DNA of 64,000 nucleotides from Shewanella aquimarina (GTDB lineage Bacteria > Pseudomonadota > Gammaproteobacteria > Enterobacterales > Shewanellaceae): contig NZ_JAKIKY010000009.1 in assembly GCF_023349185.1 (NCBI RefSeq), positions 62,001-126,000 of the forward strand. The letters are read 5' to 3'. Positions 27,987 through 36,918 of this stretch are shown here, one piece after another. Each line of letters opens with the position of its first letter. Positions within the stretch are counted from its first letter, which is position 1. Below the pieces are notes generated by a model that saw nothing but the letters and a program-made list of their open reading frames with translations, did not search any database and was not told the DNA's origin. Made by a program: the position numbers and the translations under genes.

Positions 27987-28307
27987 TTAGTTAAGATCCT
28001 GAAGTTCCTTCTCAAACTGCGCGATATTAGTGGCGAGTTTGTCGGCATCTATCTTATAGCGTCCCTCGGCAATCGCGGCCTTAATCTGTTCGACCTTCTT
28101 GATATCGATTTCAGGAATGTCATTTAACTTGGCCTGGGCACTTTGTAGTTGCTGTGCCTGAGAGGTGATAGAGACTGAGTCGCTCTTCACCGTCTGTGAT
28201 GGAGCGTTAGTGGCAGCAGTCGCACCTTTGTGCTGCGAGGCTTTCGCGCTGGCATTGCCAACCCGGTTGTTAGTGTTTGTATTTACGTGCTTAATATCTA
28301 TAGGCAT
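27987..28307 (-). CDS. flgM: anti-sigma-28 factor FlgM
   Basis: 106 residues from ATG at 28305-28307 (a TTG four codons upstream is possible). N-terminal disordered, Asn/Ser/Thr-rich region; C-terminal sigma-binding part 'ELQSAQAKLNDIPEIDIKKVEQIKAAIAEGRYKIDADKLATNI'-like, the FlgM signature (only 'IDIKKVEQIKAAIAEGRYKI' need be checked). It inhibits FliA until the hook is finished, then is exported. In this window its target promoter is that of the second flagellin. Lies 120 bases from flgA. Confidence 0.9.
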   Translation of the reverse strand: MPIDIKHVNTNTNNRVGNASAKASQHKGATAATNAPSQTVKSDSVSITSQAQQLQSAQAKLNDIPEIDIKKVEQIKAAIAEGRYKIDADKLATNIAQFEKELQDLN

Positions 28308-28427
28308 TGTGGGGTCCAACTTACATAAATGAGATCAACATACTTGTCTATCGGCACTCATGGTCAAAGCTTTAGGATAAAGTTTCAAAAAACAGTATAA
28401 ATTTTTGCGCGTCAAAGGTCATCAGGA

Positions 28428-29135
28428 TCACATCCTGACTTCCACCTCGCCAATGCCTGTCACATGTGCATCAACTGTCTTGTTGGAGCGGCTATTGCGC
28501 ACCCGTATCTTATCGCCAAGGTTACCATCTTTTAACGCTTCACCGTTGGTTTTTATCTCGAAATTCTCGGATCGCGCATAGATGGCAACGATATCTCCCT
28601 TGCAGACAAAGCAGAGGTTACCGGCAAACAAAGGCTGATTGGCTGGGATTCTTCGCTTCACCCGGGTGCCAGTCACCGCCGCTGGGTCATCAAATTGCTG
28701 GCCCCTGAGTTGATTCTGCTCGATATAGTCGAGGCGAATTTGATCCAGTTCGATGAGATCGTCGGGCCCCAAGGTCTGATTAGCGACCACCACAGGGAAG
28801 AGCACCTCGACACGAACCGAAATATAAATCTGCCAGGGGTAGTCGAGAGCTGGGCTATCACAGCTGATCTTAACCGTGTTGTTTTTACTGATGGCTCGGT
28901 CGCTGGCGATTTCCGCCTTAGGCTCACCCAAACAGGCGGGGGGCTTTAACCGGGTATCCAGGCTTTGGGGGGTAATAATGACCTTGGCGTCCTGGGGTAA
29001 GACAATTTTTTCCTGTACTGCCTCTGTAGCTAATCGCGCTATGGTCGATACAGAGGGGACACTGGTCGTCTCCGCCGCCTTTAAGGGCAGAGAGATGAGT
29101 AACAAAAACAGAAAATATGCAAAATTTACTTTCAT
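28428..29135 (-). CDS. flgA: flagellar P-ring assembly chaperone FlgA
   Basis: 235 residues from the ATG at 29133-29135, which gives a proper signal peptide (1-20, 'LFLLLISLPLKAAE'); the longer frame to 29330 has no signal at its start. SAF domain in the C-terminal half ('VVANQTLGPDDLIELDQIRLDYIEQ', 'RVKRRIPANQPL') and the ending 'VDAHVTGIGEVEVRM'. Periplasmic chaperone for FlgI assembly. First gene of the flgAMN operon, divergent from cheV. Confidence 0.9.
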   Translation of the reverse strand: MKVNFAYFLFLLLISLPLKAAETTSVPSVSTIARLATEAVQEKIVLPQDAKVIITPQSLDTRLKPPACLGEPKAEIASDRAISKNNTVKISCDSPALDYPWQIYISVRVEVLFPVVVANQTLGPDDLIELDQIRLDYIEQNQLRGQQFDDPAAVTGTRVKRRIPANQPLFAGNLCFVCKGDIVAIYARSENFEIKTNGEALKDGNLGDKIRVRNSRSNKTVDAHVTGIGEVEVRM

Positions 29136-29186
29136 AATGAATTGACTAGCTTGATTAGCCAGATTACACCTATACTTCGTTTGAAG

Positions 29187-29202
29187 CGCCAAGGCTTTGC
29201 CA
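29187..29202 (-). promoter_or_regulatory. possible sigma-54 promoter of flgA
   Basis: Reverse strand TGGCAAAGCCTTGGCG has GG-N10-GC spacing; the -12 element is TGGC rather than TTGC. It would start transcription about 40 bases before the flgA ATG. Confidence 0.35.
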
Positions 29203-29345
29203 TTTTTTTGTGAGAAATGAGTGTCATAAATTTGACAAAGTAAAGGTCTGGTTGTCATATAACTAGATAAAGCAATTAGTATGCCTATACTCATATTTAC
29301 CATGGGAACGGCTTCGCATTCACCCGACAACAGGGCAAAGGCATT

Positions 29346-30266
29346 ATGTCGAGTATTCTTGAATCAGTTAACAAACGCACCCAACTCGTAGGACAAAACC
29401 GCTTAGAACTATTGCTGTTTAAATTAAACGGGCGGCAAAGGTTTGGTATTAACGTATTTAAGGTGAAAGAGGTACTGCAGTGCCCGCCGCTGACCGGTCT
29501 GCCTAAGCTCAATCCTTTTGTGAGAGGCGTGGCCCATATTCGCGGCCAGACGATTTCGGTGATCGACCTCAGCGCGGCTACCGGCGGTAGACCGATTGAA
29601 GATACCGAAGGTTGTTTCATCATCATCTCAGAGTACAACCGCAGTGTGCAGGGCTTCCTGGTTAAGTCGGTCGAGCGCATCATCAACATGAATTGGGAAG
29701 CCATCATGCCGCCGCCGCAGGGGGCGGGCCGTTACTCTTACCTGACCGCGGTGACCGAGATTGAAGGCGAGCTGGTGGAGATCCTCGATGTTGAGAAGAT
29801 CCTCGATGAGATCTCGCCGGTCAAGACCCAGATCAGTCAAGAGGTCGACGAGCAGCTGACCATCGACAGGGAGCGTCATTATCACATCATGGTGATCGAC
29901 GACTCGGCCGTGGCGCGCAAGCAGATCATCCGTGCCCTCGAATCACTGAGCCTGCAGATAGATACCGCTAAAGATGGTCGTGAGGCGTTAGATAAGCTGG
30001 TGACAGTCGCCGCCGAGATGGATAACGTGGCCCATGAGATCCCTCTGATCATTTCTGATATCGAGATGCCAGAGATGGATGGCTATACCCTGACGGCAGA
30101 GATCCGCGACAACCCGAAATTGAAAGACATTAAGGTGGTGTTACATACCTCGCTTAGCGGCGTATTTAACCAGGCCATGGTCGAGAAGGTGGGGGCCAAT
30201 GACTTTATCGCGAAATTTAATCCTGATGAATTAGCGGCAGCGGTGAATAAACATCTTAGTTTGTAA
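29346..30266 (+). CDS. cheV: chemotaxis adaptor/response regulator CheV
   Basis: 306 residues. CheW-like domain (~15-165: 'LLFKLNGRQRFGINVFKVKEVL', 'RGQTISVIDLSAA') joined to a receiver domain (~178-305) with acidic pair 'VIDDSAVARKQ', phospho-acceptor Asp in 'LIISDIEMPEMDG', Thr in 'VLHTSLSG' and Lys in 'DFIAKF'. CheV couples chemoreceptors to CheA and may act in adaptation or as a phosphate sink. Between flgA and cheR, the usual position in Vibrio and Shewanella polar clusters. Confidence 0.95.
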   Translation: MSSILESVNKRTQLVGQNRLELLLFKLNGRQRFGINVFKVKEVLQCPPLTGLPKLNPFVRGVAHIRGQTISVIDLSAATGGRPIEDTEGCFIIISEYNRSVQGFLVKSVERIINMNWEAIMPPPQGAGRYSYLTAVTEIEGELVEILDVEKILDEISPVKTQISQEVDEQLTIDRERHYHIMVIDDSAVARKQIIRALESLSLQIDTAKDGREALDKLVTVAAEMDNVAHEIPLIISDIEMPEMDGYTLTAEIRDNPKLKDIKVVLHTSLSGVFNQAMVEKVGANDFIAKFNPDELAAAVNKHLSL

Positions 30267-30286
30267 TTTGTACTAAGTTGGGCCTG

Positions 30287-30311
30287 AGCCTAAATTTGGT
30301 AAGTTTAGGCT
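30287..30311. terminator. weak hairpin between cheV and cheR
   Basis: 8-bp stem AGCCTAAA / TTTAGGCT with a 9-base loop starting 21 bases after cheV. There is no T-run, so termination may be partial. Confidence 0.35.
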
Positions 30312-30409
30312 TGTATCAGTGAGTTAGCTAATGTATAACGCTGACCTCTGCAACGCTTGCTATAGTGTATGTTGTAGCCTGTTTTCTTTTTTGATATTGG
30401 GATATCAAG

Positions 30410-31243
30410 GTGCCGAATAAATCACTTGCCGAAGCCGAGTACAACCAATTTAAATTATTTCTGGAACAACACAGCGGTATTGTGTTGGGCGACAATAAGC
30501 AATATTTGGTTCGTAGTCGACTCGCGCCTCTGATGGGGAAATATAATCTTCCCTCATTATCTGAAGTGGTTAAACATTCGATGAAGCCCACCGAGCGGCA
30601 ACTTCGTGCCGAGGTGATCGACGCCATGACCACCAACGAGACCCTGTGGTTTCGCGATCGCTATCCCTTCGAGCTGTTAGCCAATAACCTCTTGCCCGAA
30701 TATGCCCGCTTGGGGCGTCCGCTGAAGATCTGGTCGGCCGCCTGTTCGTCGGGGCAGGAACCCTATTCGTTGGCCATGACTATCTTGGAATACCAGCAGC
30801 GTAAGCCTGGCGCCTTGCCCGGCAGTGCGACTATTCTGGCTACTGATCTCTCCCCCTCTATGTTAGAGCGCTGTAAGGTTGCCGAATATGACAACCTTGC
30901 CCTGGGTCGTGGCTTGTCCGATGAGCGCAAACGTCAGTTTTTTGAACCCACGGGCACTGGCTCCATGGTGGTGAAGCCCAACGTCAAGCGTCTGGTGAAT
31001 TTCAGGGCGCACAACCTGCTCGAGAGCTATACCTTGCTGGGTAAGTTCGACATCATCTTTTGTCGTAACGTGCTTATCTATTTTGCTCCTGAGGCAAAGG
31101 CCAAGATACTGCGGCAATTTGCTGCCGCCCTAAATCCCAAGGGCATACTGTTTCTGGGGGCATCCGAGTCGATTGCCGGTTTGACCGATGAGTTTGACAT
31201 GGTCAGGTGTAATCCGGGTATCTATTACCAGAAGCGGACCTGA
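30410..31243 (+). CDS. cheR: chemotaxis protein methyltransferase CheR
   Basis: 277 residues starting at GTG (30410). N-terminal helical CheR domain (~10-75) and SAM methyltransferase domain with 'IWSAACSSGQEPYSLAM' (SAM loop), 'ATDLSPSMLERC' and 'FDIIFCRNVLIYF'. It methylates glutamates on chemoreceptors, giving sensory adaptation. No C-terminal receptor-binding pentapeptide partner is encoded here. Strong terminator 67 bases downstream isolates it from flgB. Confidence 0.95.
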   Translation: MPNKSLAEAEYNQFKLFLEQHSGIVLGDNKQYLVRSRLAPLMGKYNLPSLSEVVKHSMKPTERQLRAEVIDAMTTNETLWFRDRYPFELLANNLLPEYARLGRPLKIWSAACSSGQEPYSLAMTILEYQQRKPGALPGSATILATDLSPSMLERCKVAEYDNLALGRGLSDERKRQFFEPTGTGSMVVKPNVKRLVNFRAHNLLESYTLLGKFDIIFCRNVLIYFAPEAKAKILRQFAAALNPKGILFLGASESIAGLTDEFDMVRCNPGIYYQKRT

Positions 31244-31309
31244 TGTACTTGCTAGGGCGCAAGTTTAGCCAATTAAAGTGCTAACTCTCTGAGTTCGCTA
31301 TCAAGTTTC

Positions 31310-31336
31310 AAATGCCAGCAATCGCTGGCATTTTTT
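31310..31336 (+). terminator. rho-independent terminator after cheR
   Basis: 10-bp perfect stem AAATGCCAGC / GCTGGCATTT, four-base loop, followed by TTT. It separates the che genes from the flgB operon. Confidence 0.92.
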
Positions 31337-31393
31337 ATGCCTTGCATTTCTATCGCGCACCTATCTGTGCAAGTTACCCAGAGTCGATTTTAT

Positions 31394-31409
31394 TGGCACA
31401 AGTATTGCT
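31394..31409 (+). promoter_or_regulatory. sigma-54 promoter of flgBCDE
   Basis: TGGCACAAGTATTGCT is a consensus sigma-54 site (TGGCAC, N5, TTGCT). GG 31395-31396, GC 31407-31408. Expected start near 31420, 23 bases before flgB. Confidence 0.9.
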
Positions 31410-31442
31410 TTGTTTATGACATTCGTGTGTGGAGGCAATTTT

Positions 31443-31841
31443 ATGGCGATTAGTTTCGATAAGGCATTGGGGATACATCAGTATACCTTGGGAATACGAT
31501 CGGCGCGGGCCGAGGTGATCTCGTCGAATATCGCCAATGCCGATACCCCTCATTACAAGGCGAAAGACCTTGATTTTGATAAGGCGCTACAGGCGGCGCG
31601 CACGGCCCAAGGCGGGCTGGCGATGAGCCGTAGCAACGAGAAACACTTCGACTTGGCGGCGCTTTCTCAGCAACACATTAGTTATCGGGTGCCAAATCAG
31701 CCCGATACCGGTGATGGCAATACGGTGGATATTCAGCAGGAACAGTCTGAATTTATGCAGAATGCGCTCGAATATCAGATGTCGTTAGGTTTTCTTGACG
31801 GTAAGTTTTCCGGCCTGAAAAAAGCCCTTAAAGGAACGTAA
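31443..31841 (+). CDS. flgB: flagellar rod protein FlgB
   Basis: 132 residues from ATG 31443, with GGAGG 8 bases upstream (the frame opens at 31410 but that part is leader). Rod signature '[26 protein letters not shown]' and a C-terminal helix '[26 protein letters not shown]'. Proximal rod subunit in the periplasm. First gene of flgBCDE. Confidence 0.95.
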   Translation: MAISFDKALGIHQYTLGIRSARAEVISSNIANADTPHYKAKDLDFDKALQAARTAQGGLAMSRSNEKHFDLAALSQQHISYRVPNQPDTGDGNTVDIQQEQSEFMQNALEYQMSLGFLDGKFSGLKKALKGT

Positions 31842-31843
31842 TC

Positions 31844-32263
31844 ATGAGCCTTTTTAATATCTTCAATGTGGCAGGCTCCGGCATGTCGGCCCAATCGGTG
31901 AGGCTGAATACCACTGCCAGTAATATCGCCAATGCCGATTCGGTTTCTAGCAGTGTGGATAAGACTTATCGCGCCCGCCATCCGGTTTTCGAGGCCGAGC
32001 TGGCCAAGGCCAGTCATCAGCAGCAGACCAGTCAGGCGGTAAAGGTGGCCGGTATCGTCGAGAGTGACAAGCCGTTGCAGAAAGAGTATTCGCCGGACCA
32101 TCCGTTAGCGGATGCCGATGGGTTTATTTATAAGCCAAATGTCAATGTGATGGAGGAGATGGCCAACATGATCTCGGCGTCTCGCTCCTATCAGATGAAC
32201 GTGCAGGTTGCCGATGCGGCAAAGTCTATGCTTCAGCAAACCTTACGCATTGGCAATTCCTAG
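31844..32263 (+). CDS. flgC: flagellar rod protein FlgC
   Basis: 139 residues. N-terminal rod/hook motif 'VAGSGMSAQSVRLNTTASNIANADS' and C-terminal 'PNVNVMEEMANMISASRSYQMNVQV' segment typical of FlgC. Proximal rod subunit. Starts 2 bases after flgB, so coupled. Confidence 0.95.
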   Translation: MSLFNIFNVAGSGMSAQSVRLNTTASNIANADSVSSSVDKTYRARHPVFEAELAKASHQQQTSQAVKVAGIVESDKPLQKEYSPDHPLADADGFIYKPNVNVMEEMANMISASRSYQMNVQVADAAKSMLQQTLRIGNS

Positions 32264-32273
32264 GGGGTAAGTC

Positions 32274-33056
32274 GTGAGCCTAGTTAATCCATTAAATAAT
32301 CAGGTTGCGCCAAACAGTTCGACCCAGAGCGCCAAGTCGGTGACGCCTCAGGCATCGAGCAGTCAGACAACCACACAGACCACGGGAAATCCTTTTCTCG
32401 ACAGCATGCGTCTGCAAGAGGAGTCTTCGATTCCTGAGGCCAAGAGCCAGGAGCTGACCCAGGAGGATTTCTTCTCCTTACTCAGTCAGCAGTTGTCGAT
32501 GCAAGATCCGTTTAAGCCGGTGGATAACGACCAGATGATCGCTCAGATGGCATCCTTCTCTACCGTGGATGGCATCACTAAGCTCAACGAGGAGATTGTC
32601 AATCTTAATACTGTGATGACCTCGAGTCAGGCGTTGCAGGCCTCGGGATTAGTGGGGCAGAAGGTGTTGATCCCATCGGATACCGGGCATATTTCGGCGG
32701 AAGAGCCTGTGCTGAAGGGGGTGATCAGTACGCCAGAGCCTATCGAGTCGATAACCGTGCGTATCGAAGATGAGAAGGGGCAGCTGGTGAAGACCTTCAC
32801 CGTGGACGGCAGTGATGGCGGCAACATAGATGTGTCCTGGGATGGACTGGATAAGGATGGGGAACCCGTTGCCAGCGGTAATTATTCGATTAAGGCATCG
32901 GGCAAGGTAGATGGTAAGAGTGAAGATTTAGCCGTATCGACCTACGCTCACGTGACGAGTGTTTCGCTGGGAACGGCAAGTACCGGCGCAATTCTCAACT
33001 TGAGAGGCATAGGCGGTATCAAACTCGGTGATGTTCTGGCCGTGTCTGAAACCTAG
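32274..33056 (+). CDS. flgD: flagellar hook-capping/scaffold protein FlgD
   Basis: 260 residues, GTG start with GGGGG 7 bases upstream. N-terminal disordered Ser/Thr/Gln-rich segment, then 'QEDFFSLLSQQLSMQDPFKPVDNDQMIAQMASFSTVDGI', the FlgD N-terminal signature (key 'QLSMQDP.KP'), then FlgD Ig-like and Tudor-like domains ('WDGLDKDGEPVASGNYSI'). Caps the growing hook and directs FlgE assembly. Confidence 0.95.
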   Translation: MSLVNPLNNQVAPNSSTQSAKSVTPQASSSQTTTQTTGNPFLDSMRLQEESSIPEAKSQELTQEDFFSLLSQQLSMQDPFKPVDNDQMIAQMASFSTVDGITKLNEEIVNLNTVMTSSQALQASGLVGQKVLIPSDTGHISAEEPVLKGVISTPEPIESITVRIEDEKGQLVKTFTVDGSDGGNIDVSWDGLDKDGEPVASGNYSIKASGKVDGKSEDLAVSTYAHVTSVSLGTASTGAILNLRGIGGIKLGDVLAVSET

Positions 33057-33119
33057 ACAAAGCAGAGCGTTAGGGCAGTTAGGTCCAGAACAGATAACAA
33101 ATTTTTAGTGAGGTGATTT

Positions 33120-34481
33120 ATGTCATTTAACATTGCATTGAGTGGTATCGCGGCGGCGCAAAAAGATCTCAATACCACGGCGAATAACATTGCCAACGTC
33201 AATACCACTGGCTTTAAAGAGTCGCGCGCCGAGTTCGCCGACGTGTATGCCAGCTCTATATTTGCTAACAGTAAGACTACTGTCGGTGGCGGTGTTACCA
33301 CGGCTCAGGTGGCTCAGCAGTTCCAGCAGGGCAGCCTGCAATTTACCAGCAACGCGCTGGATATGGCGATCAATGGCGGTGGCTTCTTTGTCACCTCATC
33401 AGAAGTGGGCTCGCAGGATCTCTCCTACACTCGCGCCGGTGCCTTTAAGGTGGACGCCGACAGCTACCTGGTTAACTCGGCCGGTGCCTATCTGCAGACC
33501 TTCCCGGTCGATAAGGATGGTAACTCGACCTCGGTGAGTCTCACCACCACCCAGCCGGTGAAGATCCCTGATACCGCGGGTAGCCCGCAGAAAACCGACA
33601 ACATCGGCATTCAGATGAACCTCAATGCGGGTGAGTCTACTCTAGATCCGGCTAACTTTAATCCTAACGATCCAGACACTTACAACAATTCGACGTCGGT
33701 CACCATGTATGACTCACTGGGTGAGCCCCATATTCTGACAACCTATTTCGTGCGTCCACCCCAGGCGGCCTATACAGGTACCAGCAACTGGGTGGCCTTC
33801 TACGCGGTAGACGGTAAGCAGGTCGATCTTGCAGGCGCCGCGGGCACCTATGGTCGTGATACTACGGGTGACGGTGTGGCCGACTCTAGTGGTACGGCGG
33901 TTAATTCCAGCGGCTGGAAGGGCTCAGTGCTGTCGTTCAACGACACAGGTGCCTATATAGGTAGTGATCCTGCGGTGATCACCACAGAGACGCTCGGGGT
34001 CAGTGGCGCCAACGTGTTAGGCCCTGGTACAGACGGCAGCCAAACGCTAACCCTCAACTTCAACAGCCCGACCCAGTACGCTTCACCGTTCGAGGTGACC
34101 GAGCTGAGTCAGGACGGTACTACCGTTGGTCGTCTGACTAACGTGGAAGTGGGCGCCGATGGTTTGATCAACGCCAGCTACAGCAATGGCTCAACCGTGC
34201 CGCTGGCCCGTGTCGCCCTGGCGCGCTTCTCAAACGAGCAGGGACTGACTCAGGTGGGTAATACCGCTTGGAAGGAGAGCCTGGATTCTGGTCCGGCACT
34301 GGCGGGTGAGGCCAACAGCGGTACCTTCGGTAGCATTCGTTCCTCGGCGCTTGAGCAGTCAAACGTGGATCTGACCACAGAGCTGGTGGACCTTATCTCG
34401 GCTCAGCGTAACTTCCAGGCTAACTCGCGTACGCTGGAGGTTAACAATACCCTGCAGCAGACGGTACTGCAGATCCGTTAA
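33120..34481 (+). CDS. flgE: flagellar hook protein FlgE
   Basis: 453 residues. N-terminal 'MSFNIALSGIAAAQKDLNTTANNIANVNTTGFK' rod/hook signature, a central variable Gly/Asp-rich domain exposed on the hook, and C-terminal 'ALEQSNVDLTTELVDLISAQRNFQANSRTL'. Builds the extracellular hook. Last gene of its operon, followed by a 13-bp hairpin. Confidence 0.96.
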   Translation: MSFNIALSGIAAAQKDLNTTANNIANVNTTGFKESRAEFADVYASSIFANSKTTVGGGVTTAQVAQQFQQGSLQFTSNALDMAINGGGFFVTSSEVGSQDLSYTRAGAFKVDADSYLVNSAGAYLQTFPVDKDGNSTSVSLTTTQPVKIPDTAGSPQKTDNIGIQMNLNAGESTLDPANFNPNDPDTYNNSTSVTMYDSLGEPHILTTYFVRPPQAAYTGTSNWVAFYAVDGKQVDLAGAAGTYGRDTTGDGVADSSGTAVNSSGWKGSVLSFNDTGAYIGSDPAVITTETLGVSGANVLGPGTDGSQTLTLNFNSPTQYASPFEVTELSQDGTTVGRLTNVEVGADGLINASYSNGSTVPLARVALARFSNEQGLTQVGNTAWKESLDSGPALAGEANSGTFGSIRSSALEQSNVDLTTELVDLISAQRNFQANSRTLEVNNTLQQTVLQIR

Positions 34482-34503
34482 GCCGACGCTTAGTGGAATT
34501 CGT

Positions 34504-34534
34504 GAAATGTGTTGCCCTGGCGGCAACACATTTC
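34504..34534 (+). other. 13-bp perfect hairpin after flgE
   Basis: Stem GAAATGTGTTGCC / GGCAACACATTTC around a 5-base loop, beginning 22 bases after the flgE stop. The sequence after it (CGCTTC) is not a T-run, so this is either a rho-assisted terminator or an RNA-stabilising structure that leaves some readthrough into flgF. Confidence 0.7.
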
Positions 34535-34616
34535 CGCTTCACTTGCCGCTTAGCCTTTCCTCCCTTCGCTTCATTTCTATCTGCTTGATTTAAGCAGTCT
34601 AACCAAATCCATTGCT

Positions 34617-34632
34617 TGGCATGATGTTTGCT
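34617..34632 (+). promoter_or_regulatory. sigma-54 promoter of flgFGHIJ
   Basis: TGGCATGATGTTTGCT, GG 34618-34619 and GC 34630-34631, 10 bases between. Expected start near 34643, ~38 bases before flgF. Confidence 0.78.
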
Positions 34633-34680
34633 TTGTTCTGTTATTAGACAGTTTTAGTTGAAACATTGACGGAGCAGCAA

Positions 34681-35424
34681 GTGGATAAATTACTCTATGT
34701 CGCCATGAGTGGCGCCAAGCAGAATATGCATTCGCTGGCAGTGCGTGCCAACAACCTTGCCAACGCCAATACCGACGGCTTCAAGTCGGATCTTGAGCAG
34801 GCCAGATCCATGCAGGCCTTTGGCGAAGGCTTGCCGACGCGTGTGTTTTCCATGACAGAGAACCCGTCGGCCAACTTTGCCGCCGGCCCCATCAAGACCA
34901 CGGGCCGGGATCTCGATATCGCGGTGAAGGGCGATGGTTGGATAGCCGTGCAGGCCGTCGATGGTAGCGAAGCCTACACCCGCTCTGGCAGCCTGAGTTT
35001 CGATACCTCGGGTCTGCTGCGAAACGATAGAGGCAACCCCATTATGGGAGATGCCGGCCCCATCGTACTACCGCTTCCTATCGAGAAGGTCGAGATTGCC
35101 CAAGATGGCACCATCTCGGTCAGACCGCTTGGCTCCACCGCCGAGGTGATCGAGGAAGTTGGCCGCATCAAGTTAGTCAACCCTGGCAATCAAAACCTGA
35201 TGCGCGGCGAGGATGGCCTGTTCCGTCAAATGTCTGGCGTGAATGCCGCGGCCGACCCCAATGTTGCGGTGGAGAGTGGGGCTATTGAGGGCAGCAATGT
35301 CAATGCCGTCGACGAGATGGTCTCTTTAATCGATCTGCAGCGTCAGTTTGAGATGCAGGTCAAGATGATGAAAACCGCCGAAGAGATGGATCAAGCCTCT
35401 TCGTCATTAATGCGCATTAGTTAG
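34681..35424 (+). CDS. flgF: flagellar rod protein FlgF
   Basis: 247 residues from the GTG at 34681 (GGAG 5 bases upstream), giving the canonical opening VDKLLYVAMSGA; a TTG five codons earlier is not needed. 'AVRANNLANANTDGFKSDL' rod motif and C-terminal 'GAIEGSNVNAVDEMVSLIDLQRQFEMQ'. Proximal rod subunit. First gene of the second flg operon. Confidence 0.95.
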   Translation: MDKLLYVAMSGAKQNMHSLAVRANNLANANTDGFKSDLEQARSMQAFGEGLPTRVFSMTENPSANFAAGPIKTTGRDLDIAVKGDGWIAVQAVDGSEAYTRSGSLSFDTSGLLRNDRGNPIMGDAGPIVLPLPIEKVEIAQDGTISVRPLGSTAEVIEEVGRIKLVNPGNQNLMRGEDGLFRQMSGVNAAADPNVAVESGAIEGSNVNAVDEMVSLIDLQRQFEMQVKMMKTAEEMDQASSSLMRIS

Positions 35425-35434
35425 GAGATAGATT

Positions 35435-36223
35435 ATGCATCCGGCGTTATGGATTAGTAAGACTGGCTTAGATGCCCAGCAAACAGATATCTCGGTGATC
35501 TCCAACAATGTGGCGAACGCGAGCACAGTTGGATACAAGAAGAGCCGAGCCGTCTTCGAAGACCTGCTCTATCAAACCGTCAACCAGGCGGGGGGGATCA
35601 GCGCCTCTAACACTAAGCTACCCAACGGCCTGAACATAGGTGCGGGTACCAAGGTGGTGGCGACTCAGAAGATGTTCACCCAGGGCAATATGCTGACCAC
35701 AGATAACTCACTGGATCTGATGATCGAAGGTCCGGGTTTCTTCGAGGTGCAGCTGCCCGACGGCACCACAGCCTATACCCGCAACGGTCAATTTACCTTG
35801 GACGATACCGGGCAGATAGTGACCCCGGGTTCGGGTTATGTGCTGCAGCCAGCCATCACCATCCCTGATGATGCCACTAGCATTACCGTCTCTGCAGAAG
35901 GTGAAGTGTCGGTAAAGACCCCTGGTGCTGCGGAAAACCAGGTGGTTGGCCAGCTGAGCATGTCAGACTTTATCAATCCGAGCGGCCTGGACCCTATGGG
36001 GCAGAACCTCTATCTGGAAACCGGTGCCAGCGGCACGCCTATTCAGGGCACGGCTTCACTGGATGGCATGGGTGCCATTCGTCAAGGGGCGCTCGAAACC
36101 TCCAACGTTAACGTGACCGAAGAGCTGGTGAACCTGATCGAGAGTCAGCGTATCTACGAGATGAACTCTAAGGTGATCTCGGCCGTCGACCAGATGCTCT
36201 CTTACGTCAATCAGAATTTGTAG
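35435..36223 (+). CDS. flgG: flagellar distal rod protein FlgG
   Basis: 262 residues, the near-constant length of the family. 'MHPALWISKTGLDAQQTDISVISNNVANASTVGYKKSRA' pattern and ending 'EELVNLIESQRIYEMNSKVISAVDQMLSY'. Distal rod subunit. GGAG precedes ATG; 10 bases after flgF. Confidence 0.96.
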   Translation: MHPALWISKTGLDAQQTDISVISNNVANASTVGYKKSRAVFEDLLYQTVNQAGGISASNTKLPNGLNIGAGTKVVATQKMFTQGNMLTTDNSLDLMIEGPGFFEVQLPDGTTAYTRNGQFTLDDTGQIVTPGSGYVLQPAITIPDDATSITVSAEGEVSVKTPGAAENQVVGQLSMSDFINPSGLDPMGQNLYLETGASGTPIQGTASLDGMGAIRQGALETSNVNVTEELVNLIESQRIYEMNSKVISAVDQMLSYVNQNL

Positions 36224-36232
36224 AGGTTTGAT

Positions 36233-36907
36233 ATGACTAAGTCACTTGTCTTGGGGGTTGCGCTGGCGTTGGTGGGCTGTGCCTCAACCAACCAGAAGCC
36301 GATCGCCGATGATCCCTATTATGCTCCCGTGTATCCCGAGGCGCCACCGACCAAGATCGCCGCCACGGGCTCCATGTATCAGGACAGTCAGGCCTCAAGC
36401 CTCTATTCGGACATCAAGGCGCTTAAGGTTGGCGACATCATTACCGTGATCCTGCAAGAGTCAACCAAGGCTAAGAAGAGCGCCAACAACGAGCTAAAGA
36501 AGGGCTCAGATCTGACGCTGGATCCCATCTATGCCGGTGGCGGCAACGTCACCATCAGCGGCTCGCCTATCGATCTGCGCTACAAAGACAGCATGAACAC
36601 CAAGCGTGAATCAGACGCCGACCAGAGTAACAGCCTGTCGGGCAGCATATCGGCCAACGTGATGCAGGTGCTGAATAACGGTAACCTGGTGATCCGCGGC
36701 GAGAAGTGGATCACCATCAATAATGGCGATGAGTTTGTCAGGCTCACCGGCATAGTACGCTCGCAAGATATCCGTCCCGACAACACCATAGACTCTCAGC
36801 GTGTGGCCAATGCCCGTATTCAGTACAGCGGTACAGGTACCTTTGCCGACGCGCAGAAGGTGGGTTGGTTGAGTCAGTTCTTTATGAGCGACTGGTGGCC
36901 CTTCTAA
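36233..36907 (+). CDS. flgH: flagellar L-ring lipoprotein FlgH
   Basis: 224 residues. Lipoprotein signal 'ALALVGC' (Cys about residue 17). '[32 protein letters not shown]' and C-terminal '[22 protein letters not shown]' are diagnostic of FlgH. Forms the outer-membrane L ring. A second ATG-start reading frame inside it leads into flgI only by its 3' end and is not used. Confidence 0.96.
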   Translation: MTKSLVLGVALALVGCASTNQKPIADDPYYAPVYPEAPPTKIAATGSMYQDSQASSLYSDIKALKVGDIITVILQESTKAKKSANNELKKGSDLTLDPIYAGGGNVTISGSPIDLRYKDSMNTKRESDADQSNSLSGSISANVMQVLNNGNLVIRGEKWITINNGDEFVRLTGIVRSQDIRPDNTIDSQRVANARIQYSGTGTFADAQKVGWLSQFFMSDWWPF

Positions 36908-36918
36908 GGAGCGATGCC

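Noticed and set aside
28428..29330. Longer FlgA start at 29330
   Set aside because: It would bury the signal peptide at residue 66; ATG 29133-29135 places it at the N-terminus.
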